A stretch of 64,000 nt of DNA from Serratia bockelmannii (GTDB lineage Bacteria; Pseudomonadota; Gammaproteobacteria; Enterobacterales; Enterobacteriaceae), in the NCBI RefSeq assembly GCF_008011855.1, contig NZ_VOUX01000033.1, positions 1-64,000 on the forward strand, given 5' to 3'. How positions within the stretch are numbered: position 1 is the first letter of the stretch; every line of letters starts with the position of its first letter. The notes beneath the pieces are model-generated. The model searched no databases. It saw only the letters and a list, made by a program, of their open reading frames with translations, and was not told the DNA's origin. Shown in pieces: positions 46,309 through 54,594 of this stretch. A program made the translations under genes and the position numbers.

Positions 46309-48660
46309 TCAGAACTTCACTGAACCTTGCAGATAGATCGTGCGCGGCTGGCCGATGTACAGACCTTTGTTGTTGTCGTCATAGGCGCGGGTGAAATACT
46401 CGTGGTTGAACAGGTTTTTCACCCCGACGCCCAGATTCAGACCGGCCATTTCCGGGCCGAAATCATAGGCGGCGCGCACGCCCCACAGCATATAGCCGGG
46501 AATGCGGCCGGTGCTGCCGTCGGCGCTTTCCGCCACGGTGTTGGCGTTGTCGGCGAACTGGCTGGACTGGAACTCGCCGTTAAGATTAAACGCCCAGTTG
46601 CCCGGCGTGTAGTCCAGCCCCAGCGTGCCTTTATGCTTAGGCGAGAACGGCACCTGGTTGCCCTTGTAGCCGCCGTCTTCGCGGATGGTGGCGTTGACGT
46701 AGGCGTAGCTGGCGTAGGCGGTCAGGTCGTCCAGTTTCGGCGTCAGCTGCGACAGATCGTAACGCAGGCTGCCTTCCAGCCCGGCGTGGCGGGTTTTGCC
46801 GCGCGCGGTCACGCTGTCGGTCACCTGGTTGGAGTCGTACTGGTTGTTGAAGTTGATCAGGAATAGCCCGATCTCGCCGGTCAGCGCATCGCCGGCGTAG
46901 CGGGTGCCCAGCTCCCAGGTGCGCGCCTTCTCCGGTTCAATCTTGCCGCTGTCGACCGCTTTGCCCATCTGGCTGTATTGCACGGTGCCGAAGGAGCCTT
47001 CGGTGTTGGCGTACAGGTTCCAGTATTCGTTCAGGTGATACATCACGTTCAACGCCGGCAGCGGTGCGTTATAGCTAACGTCGAGGCGGTTGTTCTTGAT
47101 GTAGTTGTTCTGATACGACTTGATGTACTCGTAGCGCATGCCCGGCGTGATAGTCCAGTCGCCGATGTCGATGCGATCGTCGATATAGAAGGCGTGCGCC
47201 TCGGTGCCGGACTGGGTGTCGCGATCGTACGGGCTGGCGGTGGACGGCAGCCTGCCGGTGCTGGCCTTGCTGGTGTAGCGTAGCTCGTGGGTGGATTCGC
47301 TGACGTAGCGGTAGCCGACGCCGACCTCATGCGCCGAATCGCCCCAGCGGAAACTCTGGCTGTAGCGCGGTTCCACGCCGCGTACCCAGTATTCGCGCGG
47401 CGACAGCGTCAGGTTTTTACCCTGATCCAGATAGCCGCTGCGCAGGGTGTAGGTGTAGAAGCTCTGCACGTCGAACTTATGCTGTTGATCCGGCTGATAC
47501 TGATAGCCGAAGTTGGCCAACTGGCGGCGGCCCCAGAACTTGTCGTACGGGCGCGTCGACTGGAATGGGTTGGCGTTGTAGTCCGCCCGGCTCAGGCCGC
47601 CCGGCATGTCCGCTTCGCCTTCGTAGTATTGCAGCAGGCTGTTGAAGATGTGCACCTCGTTCGGGGCGTAGCGGCTTTTCAGCATCACGTCGTCAATCTT
47701 GGTCGCGCTGTGCTCGCGCCAATCGCTGCCGCGGGTGCCGGAGTAGAGCAGCGCCGCGCCGAAGCCGTTGTCGGCGGTGCCGCCGATCATCAGGTTGCCG
47801 GTGCCTTTCGGGTGATCCTGGCGCGAGGTCGGGCTGAGCTGCCCCTGCATGCCGGCCTCCATGCCGAAGGTTTTCGGGATGGCGCGGGTGACGAAGTTAA
47901 CCACGCCGCCGACGCTCTGCGGCCCGTAGCGCACCGCACCGCCGCCGCGCACCACGTCAATCGCGTCCATATTGCCGAGCGAGATCGGCGCCAGCGACAG
48001 CTGCGGCTGGCCGTAAGGGGCGAAGGGCACTGGGATGCCGTCCATCAGCACGGTGGAGCGGCTGGCGAGGCGCGGATTGAGGCCGCGAATGCCGAAGTTC
48101 AGCGCCATGTCATGGCTGCCGGTGCCGTTGTTCTCCGGCGCCACTACGCCCGGCACTCGGTTCAACGCTTCGCGCACGGTGGTGGTGCCGGTTTTGACGA
48201 AGTCTTCGCGGCGCACTACGTCGCGTGCACCGGGATGTTCGAACACGTCGATCTGGCGGCCTTCCGCCAACCAGTCGCCGACCACGGTGATGTCCTCTTC
48301 CTTCTGTGGCTGTGGCAGTTTGGCCAGCGTGTAACCGTTGTTGCCGAGCGCTTTAGCCTGCAGGCCGCTGCCGGCCAGCAGGGCGTTCAGGCCGTCATCG
48401 ACGCCGTAGCTGCCGCTCAGGCCCAGCGAACGTTTACCGGCGGTCAGCGTGCCGTCCACCGAGAGCGCGATACCGGCGCGCGCAGCGAACGCGTTCAGCG
48501 CGCCATCCAGCTCACCGGCCGGAATGTGATAGGTGGCTGCACCGCTGGCGGCGCTCGCCGCCAGCGGTGCAGCGAAGACCAGGCCAATGGCCACGGCCAG
48601 CGGCGTGGCCCGTTTTCCCCAAAGCGAAGCCGGAGCGACCTTTCCCCAAGCGTTGTTCAT
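46309..48660 (-). CDS. fecA: FecA: TonB-dependent ferric citrate outer-membrane receptor
   Basis: FecA imports diferric dicitrate and signals to FecR. The 783-residue precursor has a signal peptide, then an N-terminal STN signalling domain (about 40-115, IPAGELDGALNAFAARAGIA). A TonB box in EEDITVVGDW, the plug domain (VLMDGIPVPFAPYGQPQLSL) and a 22-strand barrel ending QGSVKF follow. It is highly similar to E. coli FecA. fecIR lie directly upstream, but no fecBCDE genes follow. Confidence 0.96.
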   Translation of the reverse strand: MNNAWGKVAPASLWGKRATPLAVAIGLVFAAPLAASAASGAATYHIPAGELDGALNAFAARAGIALSVDGTLTAGKRSLGLSGSYGVDDGLNALLAGSGLQAKALGNNGYTLAKLPQPQKEEDITVVGDWLAEGRQIDVFEHPGARDVVRREDFVKTGTTTVREALNRVPGVVAPENNGTGSHDMALNFGIRGLNPRLASRSTVLMDGIPVPFAPYGQPQLSLAPISLGNMDAIDVVRGGGAVRYGPQSVGGVVNFVTRAIPKTFGMEAGMQGQLSPTSRQDHPKGTGNLMIGGTADNGFGAALLYSGTRGSDWREHSATKIDDVMLKSRYAPNEVHIFNSLLQYYEGEADMPGGLSRADYNANPFQSTRPYDKFWGRRQLANFGYQYQPDQQHKFDVQSFYTYTLRSGYLDQGKNLTLSPREYWVRGVEPRYSQSFRWGDSAHEVGVGYRYVSESTHELRYTSKASTGRLPSTASPYDRDTQSGTEAHAFYIDDRIDIGDWTITPGMRYEYIKSYQNNYIKNNRLDVSYNAPLPALNVMYHLNEYWNLYANTEGSFGTVQYSQMGKAVDSGKIEPEKARTWELGTRYAGDALTGEIGLFLINFNNQYDSNQVTDSVTARGKTRHAGLEGSLRYDLSQLTPKLDDLTAYASYAYVNATIREDGGYKGNQVPFSPKHKGTLGLDYTPGNWAFNLNGEFQSSQFADNANTVAESADGSTGRIPGYMLWGVRAAYDFGPEMAGLNLGVGVKNLFNHEYFTRAYDDNNKGLYIGQPRTIYLQGSVKF

Positions 48661-48775
48661 ACCTTCTCCTGAATCATTTTTTATTTATTGCTGCAGTGTT
48701 TTCCTGGGAGTCGGATGAGCGAAGCAAAAGGGACAATCAAGAATACGATTTTTTATCATTTTTATTTAAAAAGAT
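48661..48775 (-). promoter_or_regulatory. Candidate FecI-dependent fecA promoter
   Basis: Read on the minus strand, the 115-bp fecR-fecA gap contains TTCTTGATTGTCCCTTTT and, downstream, CATCCGACTC. These resemble the E. coli fecA promoter region as I recall it. GGAGAAGGT is the ribosome site for fecA. Confidence 0.5.
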
Positions 48776-49732
48776 TCAGGCGGGGACGATTTGCAGCCAA
48801 TAGCGGGTAAAGCTCTGCAGGCGCACCGGCAGGGTCTGGCTGAGCAGGGCGAGGGCGCGATCGGTATCGTTGAGCGGGAAACTGCCGCTGACGCGCAGGC
48901 CGGCGACGGCCGGATCGCAGCTCAGGTGGCCGCGCCGGTAGCGCGCCAGTTCGGCGATCACCCGGTCCAGCCGCCACTGGCTGACGCTCAACACGCCGCG
49001 CAGCCAGCCGTCCTCCGTCGTGGCCGGTTGTTTGTCGCTGAAGGCCGTGGTGCTGAAGCTGATCTGTTCTCCGGCGTTCACCCGGCGCTTTTGTTGCGCG
49101 TCTTGCGCCAGCTGCGCCTCGACCGCGTGTTCCAGCACCGCCAGGCGCGTCTCGCCGTCGCTCTCGCGCACCAAAAAACGGGTGCCGAGCGCGCGCATCG
49201 CCCCCTGCGGGCTTTGTACCCACAGCGGCCGGGGATCGCGTCCGGTCACCAGGCTGATTTCTCCGGCGTGCAAGCGGATCAACCGTTGGCGATCGTCGTA
49301 ATGCACGTCTACCGCGCTGGCGGTGTTCAACACCAGCTGGGTGCCGTCGCTTAACACAATGGGTTTGATTTCGCCGGTGGCGGTGCGGTAGTCGGCGCGC
49401 AGCTCCCGGCCGAGCGGCGACTGGTAGAAGAATCCGCCGCCGCCCACGCCGAGCAGCAACAGCAGACTCTTCAGCAGGATGCGGCGATCGATCGCCGACT
49501 GGCGGTCGGCGCGATCGAGCGCACGGTAGCTGAACTTGCCCGGCACGCCCTGCAACTGACTCTGCAGCGCTTCGACGCGCTGCCAGGCCCAGCGGTGATC
49601 GTCATGCTGCTGGTGCCAGGCTTGCCATTGTTGGCGCTGGCGTTCGGTGACGTGCTCATCGCACAGCAGGGCATACCAGTGTGCGGCCATTTTCAGCGCC
49701 TGGCGCTGCTCGGGGGTGATGGCGTTGCTCAT
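48776..49732 (-). CDS. fecR: FecR: anti-sigma/sigma-regulator membrane protein
   Basis: FecR relays the FecA signal across the inner membrane to activate FecI. The 318-residue protein has an N-terminal cytoplasmic domain with the tryptophan-rich FecI-binding region (WHQQHDDHRWAWQRVEALQ) and one membrane span (about 84-102). The periplasmic FecR/STN-like domain follows (ALGTRFLVRESDGETRLAVL). ATG 49732 overlaps the fecI stop (ATGA). Ten codons more upstream are open but lack a better ribosome site. Confidence 0.94.
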   Translation of the reverse strand: MSNAITPEQRQALKMAAHWYALLCDEHVTERQRQQWQAWHQQHDDHRWAWQRVEALQSQLQGVPGKFSYRALDRADRQSAIDRRILLKSLLLLLGVGGGGFFYQSPLGRELRADYRTATGEIKPIVLSDGTQLVLNTASAVDVHYDDRQRLIRLHAGEISLVTGRDPRPLWVQSPQGAMRALGTRFLVRESDGETRLAVLEHAVEAQLAQDAQQKRRVNAGEQISFSTTAFSDKQPATTEDGWLRGVLSVSQWRLDRVIAELARYRRGHLSCDPAVAGLRVSGSFPLNDTDRALALLSQTLPVRLQSFTRYWLQIVPA

Positions 49733-50253
49733 GAATAAACGTCGTTTTCGAGGCTGAACAGCAGGCAATGCTCGGTGGCTTTGGCCATGTATTTTTTAAC
49801 CGAACTGACCGACACGCCGAGGCGCGCGGCGATGTCCGCATAGCCCAGACCTTCGAGCTGCGACAACAGAAAGGCCTGTTTTACCTTCGGCCCCAGGCCA
49901 TCGAGCATGGCGTCGATCTGCTGCAGGCTTTCCAGCAGGCTCTGGCGCTGCTCCGGCGACGGGGCGTAGCCTTCCGGGATCAGCGCCAGCATCTCCAGAT
50001 AGGCGCGTTCCAGCGTTCTGCGGCGGAACAGATCGACCATCACCCGCTTGGCGACGGTGACCAGAAAATCTTTCGGCTCGCGCAGGGTCGCCGCGGCGTC
50101 GCTTTTCAGCAGGCGCATGAAGGTGTCCTGCGCCACATCGTCCGCGTCGAACGCGCAGCCCAGCCGCCTGCGCAACCATCCCTGCAACCAGGCATGATGG
50201 GTGGCGTAAAGGCGCGACAGCGCGGTGTGCGGGGCGGAAGCGGTGGCGGACAT
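49729..50253 (-). CDS. fecI: FecI: ECF-type RNA polymerase sigma factor
   Basis: FecI directs RNA polymerase to fecA. The 174-residue protein has sigma region 2 (FDADDVAQDTFMRLLKS) and region 4 (LGYADIAARLGVSVSSVKKYMAKATEHC), both close to E. coli FecI. ATG 50253 aligns with E. coli; a TTG seven codons earlier is the alternative. A Fur-box-like sequence lies 36-55 bp upstream, so iron limitation should derepress fecIR. Confidence 0.94.
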   Translation of the reverse strand: MSATASAPHTALSRLYATHHAWLQGWLRRRLGCAFDADDVAQDTFMRLLKSDAAATLREPKDFLVTVAKRVMVDLFRRRTLERAYLEMLALIPEGYAPSPEQRQSLLESLQQIDAMLDGLGPKVKQAFLLSQLEGLGYADIAARLGVSVSSVKKYMAKATEHCLLFSLENDVYS

Positions 50254-50288
50254 GGTTTTCGCATTGCTGGTCAAAAAGATGCGCGGAT

Positions 50289-50308
50289 GATAATTGAGAA
50301 TGGTTATC
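50289..50308 (-). promoter_or_regulatory. Candidate Fur box upstream of fecI
   Basis: GATAATTGAGAATGGTTATC keeps both GATAAT and TTATC arms and the GAGAAT core of Fur sites, with one extra base against the 19-bp consensus. It lies 36 bp upstream of fecI. Confidence 0.65.
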
Positions 50309-50681
50309 GTTTCAAGTTTGTCGGGTGGCCTGCGGAATGGGCCAGACCGCTTTGCATCGTGTTGGAATAAACGTCACGGCCGCGAAATTATCCGCTTGCC
50401 CAATAAAGGTGCAGCGGCGCGGTGTTATTTCGGCAAGCAAACGGTTGCTATTCGTCTGCCGTTGAAGACCGCCACGCGTTTTATTCTTTTTTATCGGTTG
50501 GTTTTCTTTGGTTGAATTATTATCACTCTGTTTTTGAATAAAAATATATTTTATGACCGCCTATTGGCACACGGCTTGCTATGCTTAATCCGGTCTTTAT
50601 GTTTGGGTAAAAAAGGCCTTGTTTCATCATCGCAAGTTATTACGCGGGTGAGCTTGGCCGGTCGTCACAAGGAAGAAAATA
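50309..50681. other. Intergenic region fecI to guaD
   Basis: About 370 bp beyond the Fur box towards guaD are AT-rich in the right half. I see no gene or riboswitch; the guaD ribosome site (AAGGAAGA) lies at its end. Confidence 0.55.
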
Positions 50682-51998
50682 ATGGCACTGCAATTCACCA
50701 CGGCTATTCGTGGCAATTTTTTTGATATCGCCGCCTGTGTGGAGGCGCCGCAACAGCTTGAGGAACGCCTGCGGCACATTCCCGACGGTTTGCTGCTGCT
50801 CAACGAGGGCACCATCGTCTGGTTCGGCAGCTGGCAGCAGGGCGAGGCGCTGCTGCCACCGGGCTTTGCGGTCACGGAGTATCGCGACAAACCGATCGTA
50901 CCGGGGTTTATTGACACCCATATCCACTACCCGCAAACCGAAATGATTGGTGCCTATGGCGACCAGTTGCTGGGCTGGTTAAACAATTACACCTTCCCGA
51001 CCGAAAGCCGTTATGGCTGCGATCAGCACGCCGACGAGATGTCGGCCTTCTTTCTGCGGGAGTTGCTGAGCAACGGTACCACCACCGCGCTGGTGTTCGG
51101 CAGCGTGCATCCGCAGTCGGTCGATGCGCTGTTCACCCAGGCGCAAACGCTGAATATGCGCCTGATCGCCGGTAAGGTGATGATGGATCGCCATGCGCCG
51201 GAGGCGCTGCTGGAAACGCCGGAGCAAAGTTATCGCCAGACGCGTGAGCTGATCGAACGCTGGCACGGCAAAGGCCGCCTCGGTTACGCCATTACGCCGC
51301 GCTTTGCGCCTACCAGTACGCCGGCGCTGCTGGCGCAGGTGCAGCGGCTGCGCGAAGAATTCCCCGACGTTTGGCTGCAGACGCACCTGAGCGAGAATCC
51401 GCAGGAAGTGGCCTGGGTAAAAGCGCTGTTCCCGCAGAGCCAAAGCTATCTGGACGTTTACCACCGCTACGGCATGACCGGCGGCAAAAGCGTGTTCGCC
51501 CACTGCCTGCACCTGGAGGAGCAGGAGTGGGACTGCCTGTGCGAGACCCGCTCGGCAATCGCCTTTTGCCCCACCTCCAACCTGTTTCTCGGCAGCGGGC
51601 TGTTTGACCTGCAGCAGGCCTGGCGCAAGCGGGTGAAGCTCGGTATCGGCACCGATGTGGGGGCCGGCACCACCTTCAATATGCTACGCACGCTGGGTGA
51701 GGCGTACAAGGTCGGCCAACTGCAGCATTACCGGCTCGCCGCCGTAGAAGCGTTCTATCATGCCACCCTAGGCGGTGCCCGCGCGCTGTCGCTGGACGAC
51801 AAAATCGGCAACTTCAACGTCGGCAAAGAGGCGGATTTCGTGGTGCTCGATCCGGCGGTCACGCCGCTGCAGCAGTTGCGCTACGCCAACAGCGCCACGT
51901 CGGCGGAGCAAGGGTTCGTACTGATGACCCTGGGAGACGATCGCAACATTTATCGCACCTATGTGAATGGTAAGGTGGTTTATGAGGCGTCGCGCTGA
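50682..51998 (+). CDS. guaD: Guanine deaminase
   Basis: GuaD hydrolyses guanine to xanthine and ammonia in purine catabolism. The 438-residue amidohydrolase has the zinc-binding PGFIDTHIHYPQTEMIGAYG. Its substrate loop is FPTESRY, the metal ligands are in LQTHLSENPQEV and FAHCLHLEEQEW, and the catalytic Asp is in LGIGTDVGAGTTFNML. AAGGAAGAAAAT precedes ATG 50682. Its last 19 bp overlap the convergent MFS gene. Confidence 0.95.
   Translation: MALQFTTAIRGNFFDIAACVEAPQQLEERLRHIPDGLLLLNEGTIVWFGSWQQGEALLPPGFAVTEYRDKPIVPGFIDTHIHYPQTEMIGAYGDQLLGWLNNYTFPTESRYGCDQHADEMSAFFLRELLSNGTTTALVFGSVHPQSVDALFTQAQTLNMRLIAGKVMMDRHAPEALLETPEQSYRQTRELIERWHGKGRLGYAITPRFAPTSTPALLAQVQRLREEFPDVWLQTHLSENPQEVAWVKALFPQSQSYLDVYHRYGMTGGKSVFAHCLHLEEQEWDCLCETRSAIAFCPTSNLFLGSGLFDLQQAWRKRVKLGIGTDVGAGTTFNMLRTLGEAYKVGQLQHYRLAAVEAFYHATLGGARALSLDDKIGNFNVGKEADFVVLDPAVTPLQQLRYANSATSAEQGFVLMTLGDDRNIYRTYVNGKVVYEASR
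51844..51870. repeat. 27-bp direct repeat, copy A (inside guaD)
   Basis: This segment encodes LDPAVTPL of GuaD. An exact copy in the same orientation occurs at 54282-54308, 2,438 bp away. The flanking bases differ on both sides. Confidence 0.9.
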
Positions 51999-53152
51999 CG
52001 CAGCCGCGCCTGCAGCCAAACGCTGAGCGGTGCGACGGCGACGGCACTCAGCGCGCCCAGCCATAACAGACGTTGCAAACTGAGCGGGGTGAGGCCGCCG
52101 CTCAGCAGCGTGGAGGAGAGCAAGAAGGCCACCGTGGCGCTCAGGTGTATCAGGGCGGTTTGCAGTACGCCGAAGGCGGCGCGTTGCCGATTGTCCGGCC
52201 AGCGCATGCTCAGGGAAGAGATCGCCACCAGCCGCGCATAGGCCGCCGCGAGAAACGCGACCATGAACAGCTCACCGCGATCGCCACCGCGTGCCGCCAG
52301 CCACAGGCTACCCAGCAGCAACAGCGTGGCGCCCACCGTCAGCGTCACGGCACCAAAGCGTTGCAGCCAGCGGCCTGCCAGCACTGTCGCCAGATAACCC
52401 GCCACGCCGCCGATGAAAAATAGCCAGGACAAATGCGCGTCTACCACCTGTAACCGCTGGGTGAGCAGCGGCGCCAGCACCGGGATCAGCAGCATTGGGC
52501 TGAACTGCGTCAGGCCGGCGGCGGCGGCGAACAGCAACAACCGGCGATCGAGCGTGACGGGCGCGGCAGCCTGTGGCTGCGGCGCATCCCTGGGAACGAA
52601 CAGCGCCACCAACACCGCCGCCAGCAGACACAGCCCGCCGATAGCCGCCAGCGCAACGCGCCAGCTTGCCACTTCGCACAGGTACAGCATGCCCGGCATG
52701 CCGACAATGCTCACCAGCGAAAAAGACGCGATCACCGTCGCCAGCATTCTGCCGTGCAGCGCGGCCGGCGCGGCGTTGAGCAGCAAGCCGATCCCGACGC
52801 CCATCGTGGTGCCGCCCAACAGCCCGGCCAGCAGCCGCAGCGCTAACAGCCAGTAAAACTGCTGGGTTGTGGCGATCAATAAGGTGGTTACGGCCAGTAG
52901 CGTGACATTGAGCATCAGAAAGCGCTGCTTCTCAACGCCGCCGATCCAGAAAAATGCGCCGATGCCGGAAATCACGGCCGCCAGCGTATAGGCCGCGCTG
53001 ACATAGCCGGCGAAGCTGACGGGTACGGAAAAATCGGCGGCCATATAGAGGAATATCGGGTTGAATACCATGTATTCCAGTGCGTTGGTGAACTGAATAA
53101 AGGCGATGACCAGCGCTATCGCCGTCAGCTTTCTCGTGGGTGTCATAAGCAT
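51980..53152 (-). CDS. MFS transporter (DHA1-like)
   Basis: The 390-residue protein has 12 predicted helices. It begins MLMTPTRKLTAIALVIAFIQ, with QFTNALEYMVFNPIFLYMA in the first helix and LLAGLLGGTTMGVGIGLLLN in helix 4. ATG 53146 is an alternative start two codons later. It is divergent from a LysR regulator, the likely controller, and converges on guaD with a 19-bp overlap. The substrate is unknown. Confidence 0.85.
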   Translation of the reverse strand: MLMTPTRKLTAIALVIAFIQFTNALEYMVFNPIFLYMAADFSVPVSFAGYVSAAYTLAAVISGIGAFFWIGGVEKQRFLMLNVTLLAVTTLLIATTQQFYWLLALRLLAGLLGGTTMGVGIGLLLNAAPAALHGRMLATVIASFSLVSIVGMPGMLYLCEVASWRVALAAIGGLCLLAAVLVALFVPRDAPQPQAAAPVTLDRRLLLFAAAAGLTQFSPMLLIPVLAPLLTQRLQVVDAHLSWLFFIGGVAGYLATVLAGRWLQRFGAVTLTVGATLLLLGSLWLAARGGDRGELFMVAFLAAAYARLVAISSLSMRWPDNRQRAAFGVLQTALIHLSATVAFLLSSTLLSGGLTPLSLQRLLWLGALSAVAVAPLSVWLQARLRQRDAS

Positions 53153-53249
53153 CTATCGGTTGCAGAGTCAGGCCGGCAGTGTAGCGCTTGGCGTTGATCG
53201 GGATTAGATGGTAGAAATGGCATGGTTTGTTATCAAATCAGGGATAATC

Positions 53250-54164
53250 ATGCGCGATAAATTGGATTTAAACCTGTTACGCATCTTCGTGGCGGTGGTG
53301 GAGCAAGGCAGCTTCGTCGGGGCGGCGCGGGCGCTGGCGATGCCGACCTCCAACGTCAGCCGCTATATCTCTCAGCTGGAGCGCCAGCTCGAGCAGCGAT
53401 TGCTCGAACGCAGCACTCGCTCGATGCGGCTGACGCCGAACGGCCAGCTGTTGCATGAACGCACCCAGCCGCTGCTGGCGTCGCTGGAACACACCGCGCA
53501 AACCCTCAGCGAACGGCAGCAACAGCTGCGTGGGCCGCTGCGCCTGTGCGTGCCCAATGAAGTGGGGCCATACCTGTTGGGCGAGCCGCTGGCGGCGTTC
53601 GCCCTGCAGTATCCGCAGATCGAAATCAGCTGCGTGACCAACCTGGCGGGTATGACGTCGCTGCTCGACGATGTCGATCTGGCGGTGATGATCAGCCGGG
53701 GCATGCTGGACGACAGCGACTATGTCGCGCAGCCGCTGGCGTCTTTCCCCTGCATCGTGGTGGCCGCTCCGGCGTTGCTGGCGCAGTGGTCGCCGTCGTC
53801 GGAGATTGAACAATTCACGCAATTGCCCTGCATCAGCACGGTGGATGCGCTGAAGGGCATGCCGTGGCAGTTCGTCCGCCCGGACGGAACCTTCGTTACC
53901 GTCCCGGTCAATGCGCGCTATCGCGTCAATAGCGGGGAGATGGCGCTGAAGGCGGCCTTGGCCGGCGTGGGGTTCGCCATGCTCTCTGAGCTCGGCTGCC
54001 GGCCGTTTCTGGCCGATGGCCGTTTGGTTGAGGTGCCGCTGGCACTGCCGCCGGCGCCGCTGCAGCTGTATGCCGTTTACCCCGGTCGCCGCTATCTGCC
54101 GGCCAAAACGCGCGCGCTGCTGACCTTTCTGATACAGCAGGTCGGCGAGGCGGCTCACGTCTAA
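53250..54164 (+). CDS. LysR-family transcriptional regulator
   Basis: This 304-residue LysR-type protein has the HTH LNLLRIFVAVVEQGSFVGAA and AMPTSNVSRYISQLERQLEQ, the CrgA/DmlR-like branch. The C-terminal domain shows GLVALxxxLxxxxL-type ligand-binding folds. ATG 53250 matches the usual MxxxLDLNLLRIF start. It is divergent from the MFS gene. Its stop lies 118 bp before the second copy of the 27-bp guaD repeat, at the edge of the AT-rich microcin region. Confidence 0.87.
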   Translation: MRDKLDLNLLRIFVAVVEQGSFVGAARALAMPTSNVSRYISQLERQLEQRLLERSTRSMRLTPNGQLLHERTQPLLASLEHTAQTLSERQQQLRGPLRLCVPNEVGPYLLGEPLAAFALQYPQIEISCVTNLAGMTSLLDDVDLAVMISRGMLDDSDYVAQPLASFPCIVVAAPALLAQWSPSSEIEQFTQLPCISTVDALKGMPWQFVRPDGTFVTVPVNARYRVNSGEMALKAALAGVGFAMLSELGCRPFLADGRLVEVPLALPPAPLQLYAVYPGRRYLPAKTRALLTFLIQQVGEAAHV

Positions 54165-54281
54165 TCACTTGTTTTTGCTCAAACTGCCCTAAGCTAGGAG
54201 GTGACTCAGAGGGAGCCATTCCCCGAGACCTTATTCCGTGAACATGGAGGCGTTTCGATTTGATACGTTTATCCACATTGC

Positions 54282-54308
54282 TGCTCGATCCGGCGGTCAC
54301 GCCGCTGC
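54282..54308. repeat. 27-bp direct repeat, copy B (edge of microcin region)
   Basis: This is an exact copy of guaD 51844-51870 in direct orientation, where no guaD gene continues. It sits at the switch from GC-rich core DNA to AT-rich DNA. Confidence 0.9.
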
Positions 54309-54455
54309 CTATTACATATGGCGAGAGATAGAATGAATAGAGTTATTTGATTAGGAGGCTCTTTATTGGTTTTTTATCGATATGCATAGTGATATACGGC
54401 TATGTGGCTGGGTAAGTGCGTAAAAAAAATTGCATTTCTTCGGAACGCCCGATAT

Positions 54456-54474
54456 CATAATGAGAATAATTATC
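54456..54474 (+). promoter_or_regulatory. Fur box upstream of the microcin export genes
   Basis: CATAATGAGAATAATTATC matches the 19-bp Fur consensus at 16 positions. It lies 121 bp upstream of the export operon start, at promoter distance. Iron control of export fits the habit of E. coli class II microcins. Confidence 0.78.
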
Positions 54475-54594
54475 TTTACGATATCGCTAATTAAAAACAA
54501 CAGATCTGTTTTAATCTCTGCTGCTGTTTTTCGATATGCTTCCGCATTTTACGAGCCAAGGCTGGCTTGAATTTTATTTCTGGAAAGGGATGTC

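Larger units (their letters stand above)
54165..54594. other. Left boundary of the microcin region: repeat copy, AT-rich promoter DNA
   Basis: This gap contains repeat copy B (54282-54308), then a sharp drop in GC content, and the Fur box at 54456. A very short hydrophobic frame after AGGAGG (54353-54358) is too short to call a gene. No other gene is recognised. Confidence 0.7.

Noticed and set aside
54342-54414. Short hydrophobic frame after an AGGAGG in the gap before the exporter genes
   Set aside because: It is only about 20 codons with no standard start at proper spacing. It could be a remnant, but there is not enough to call it.
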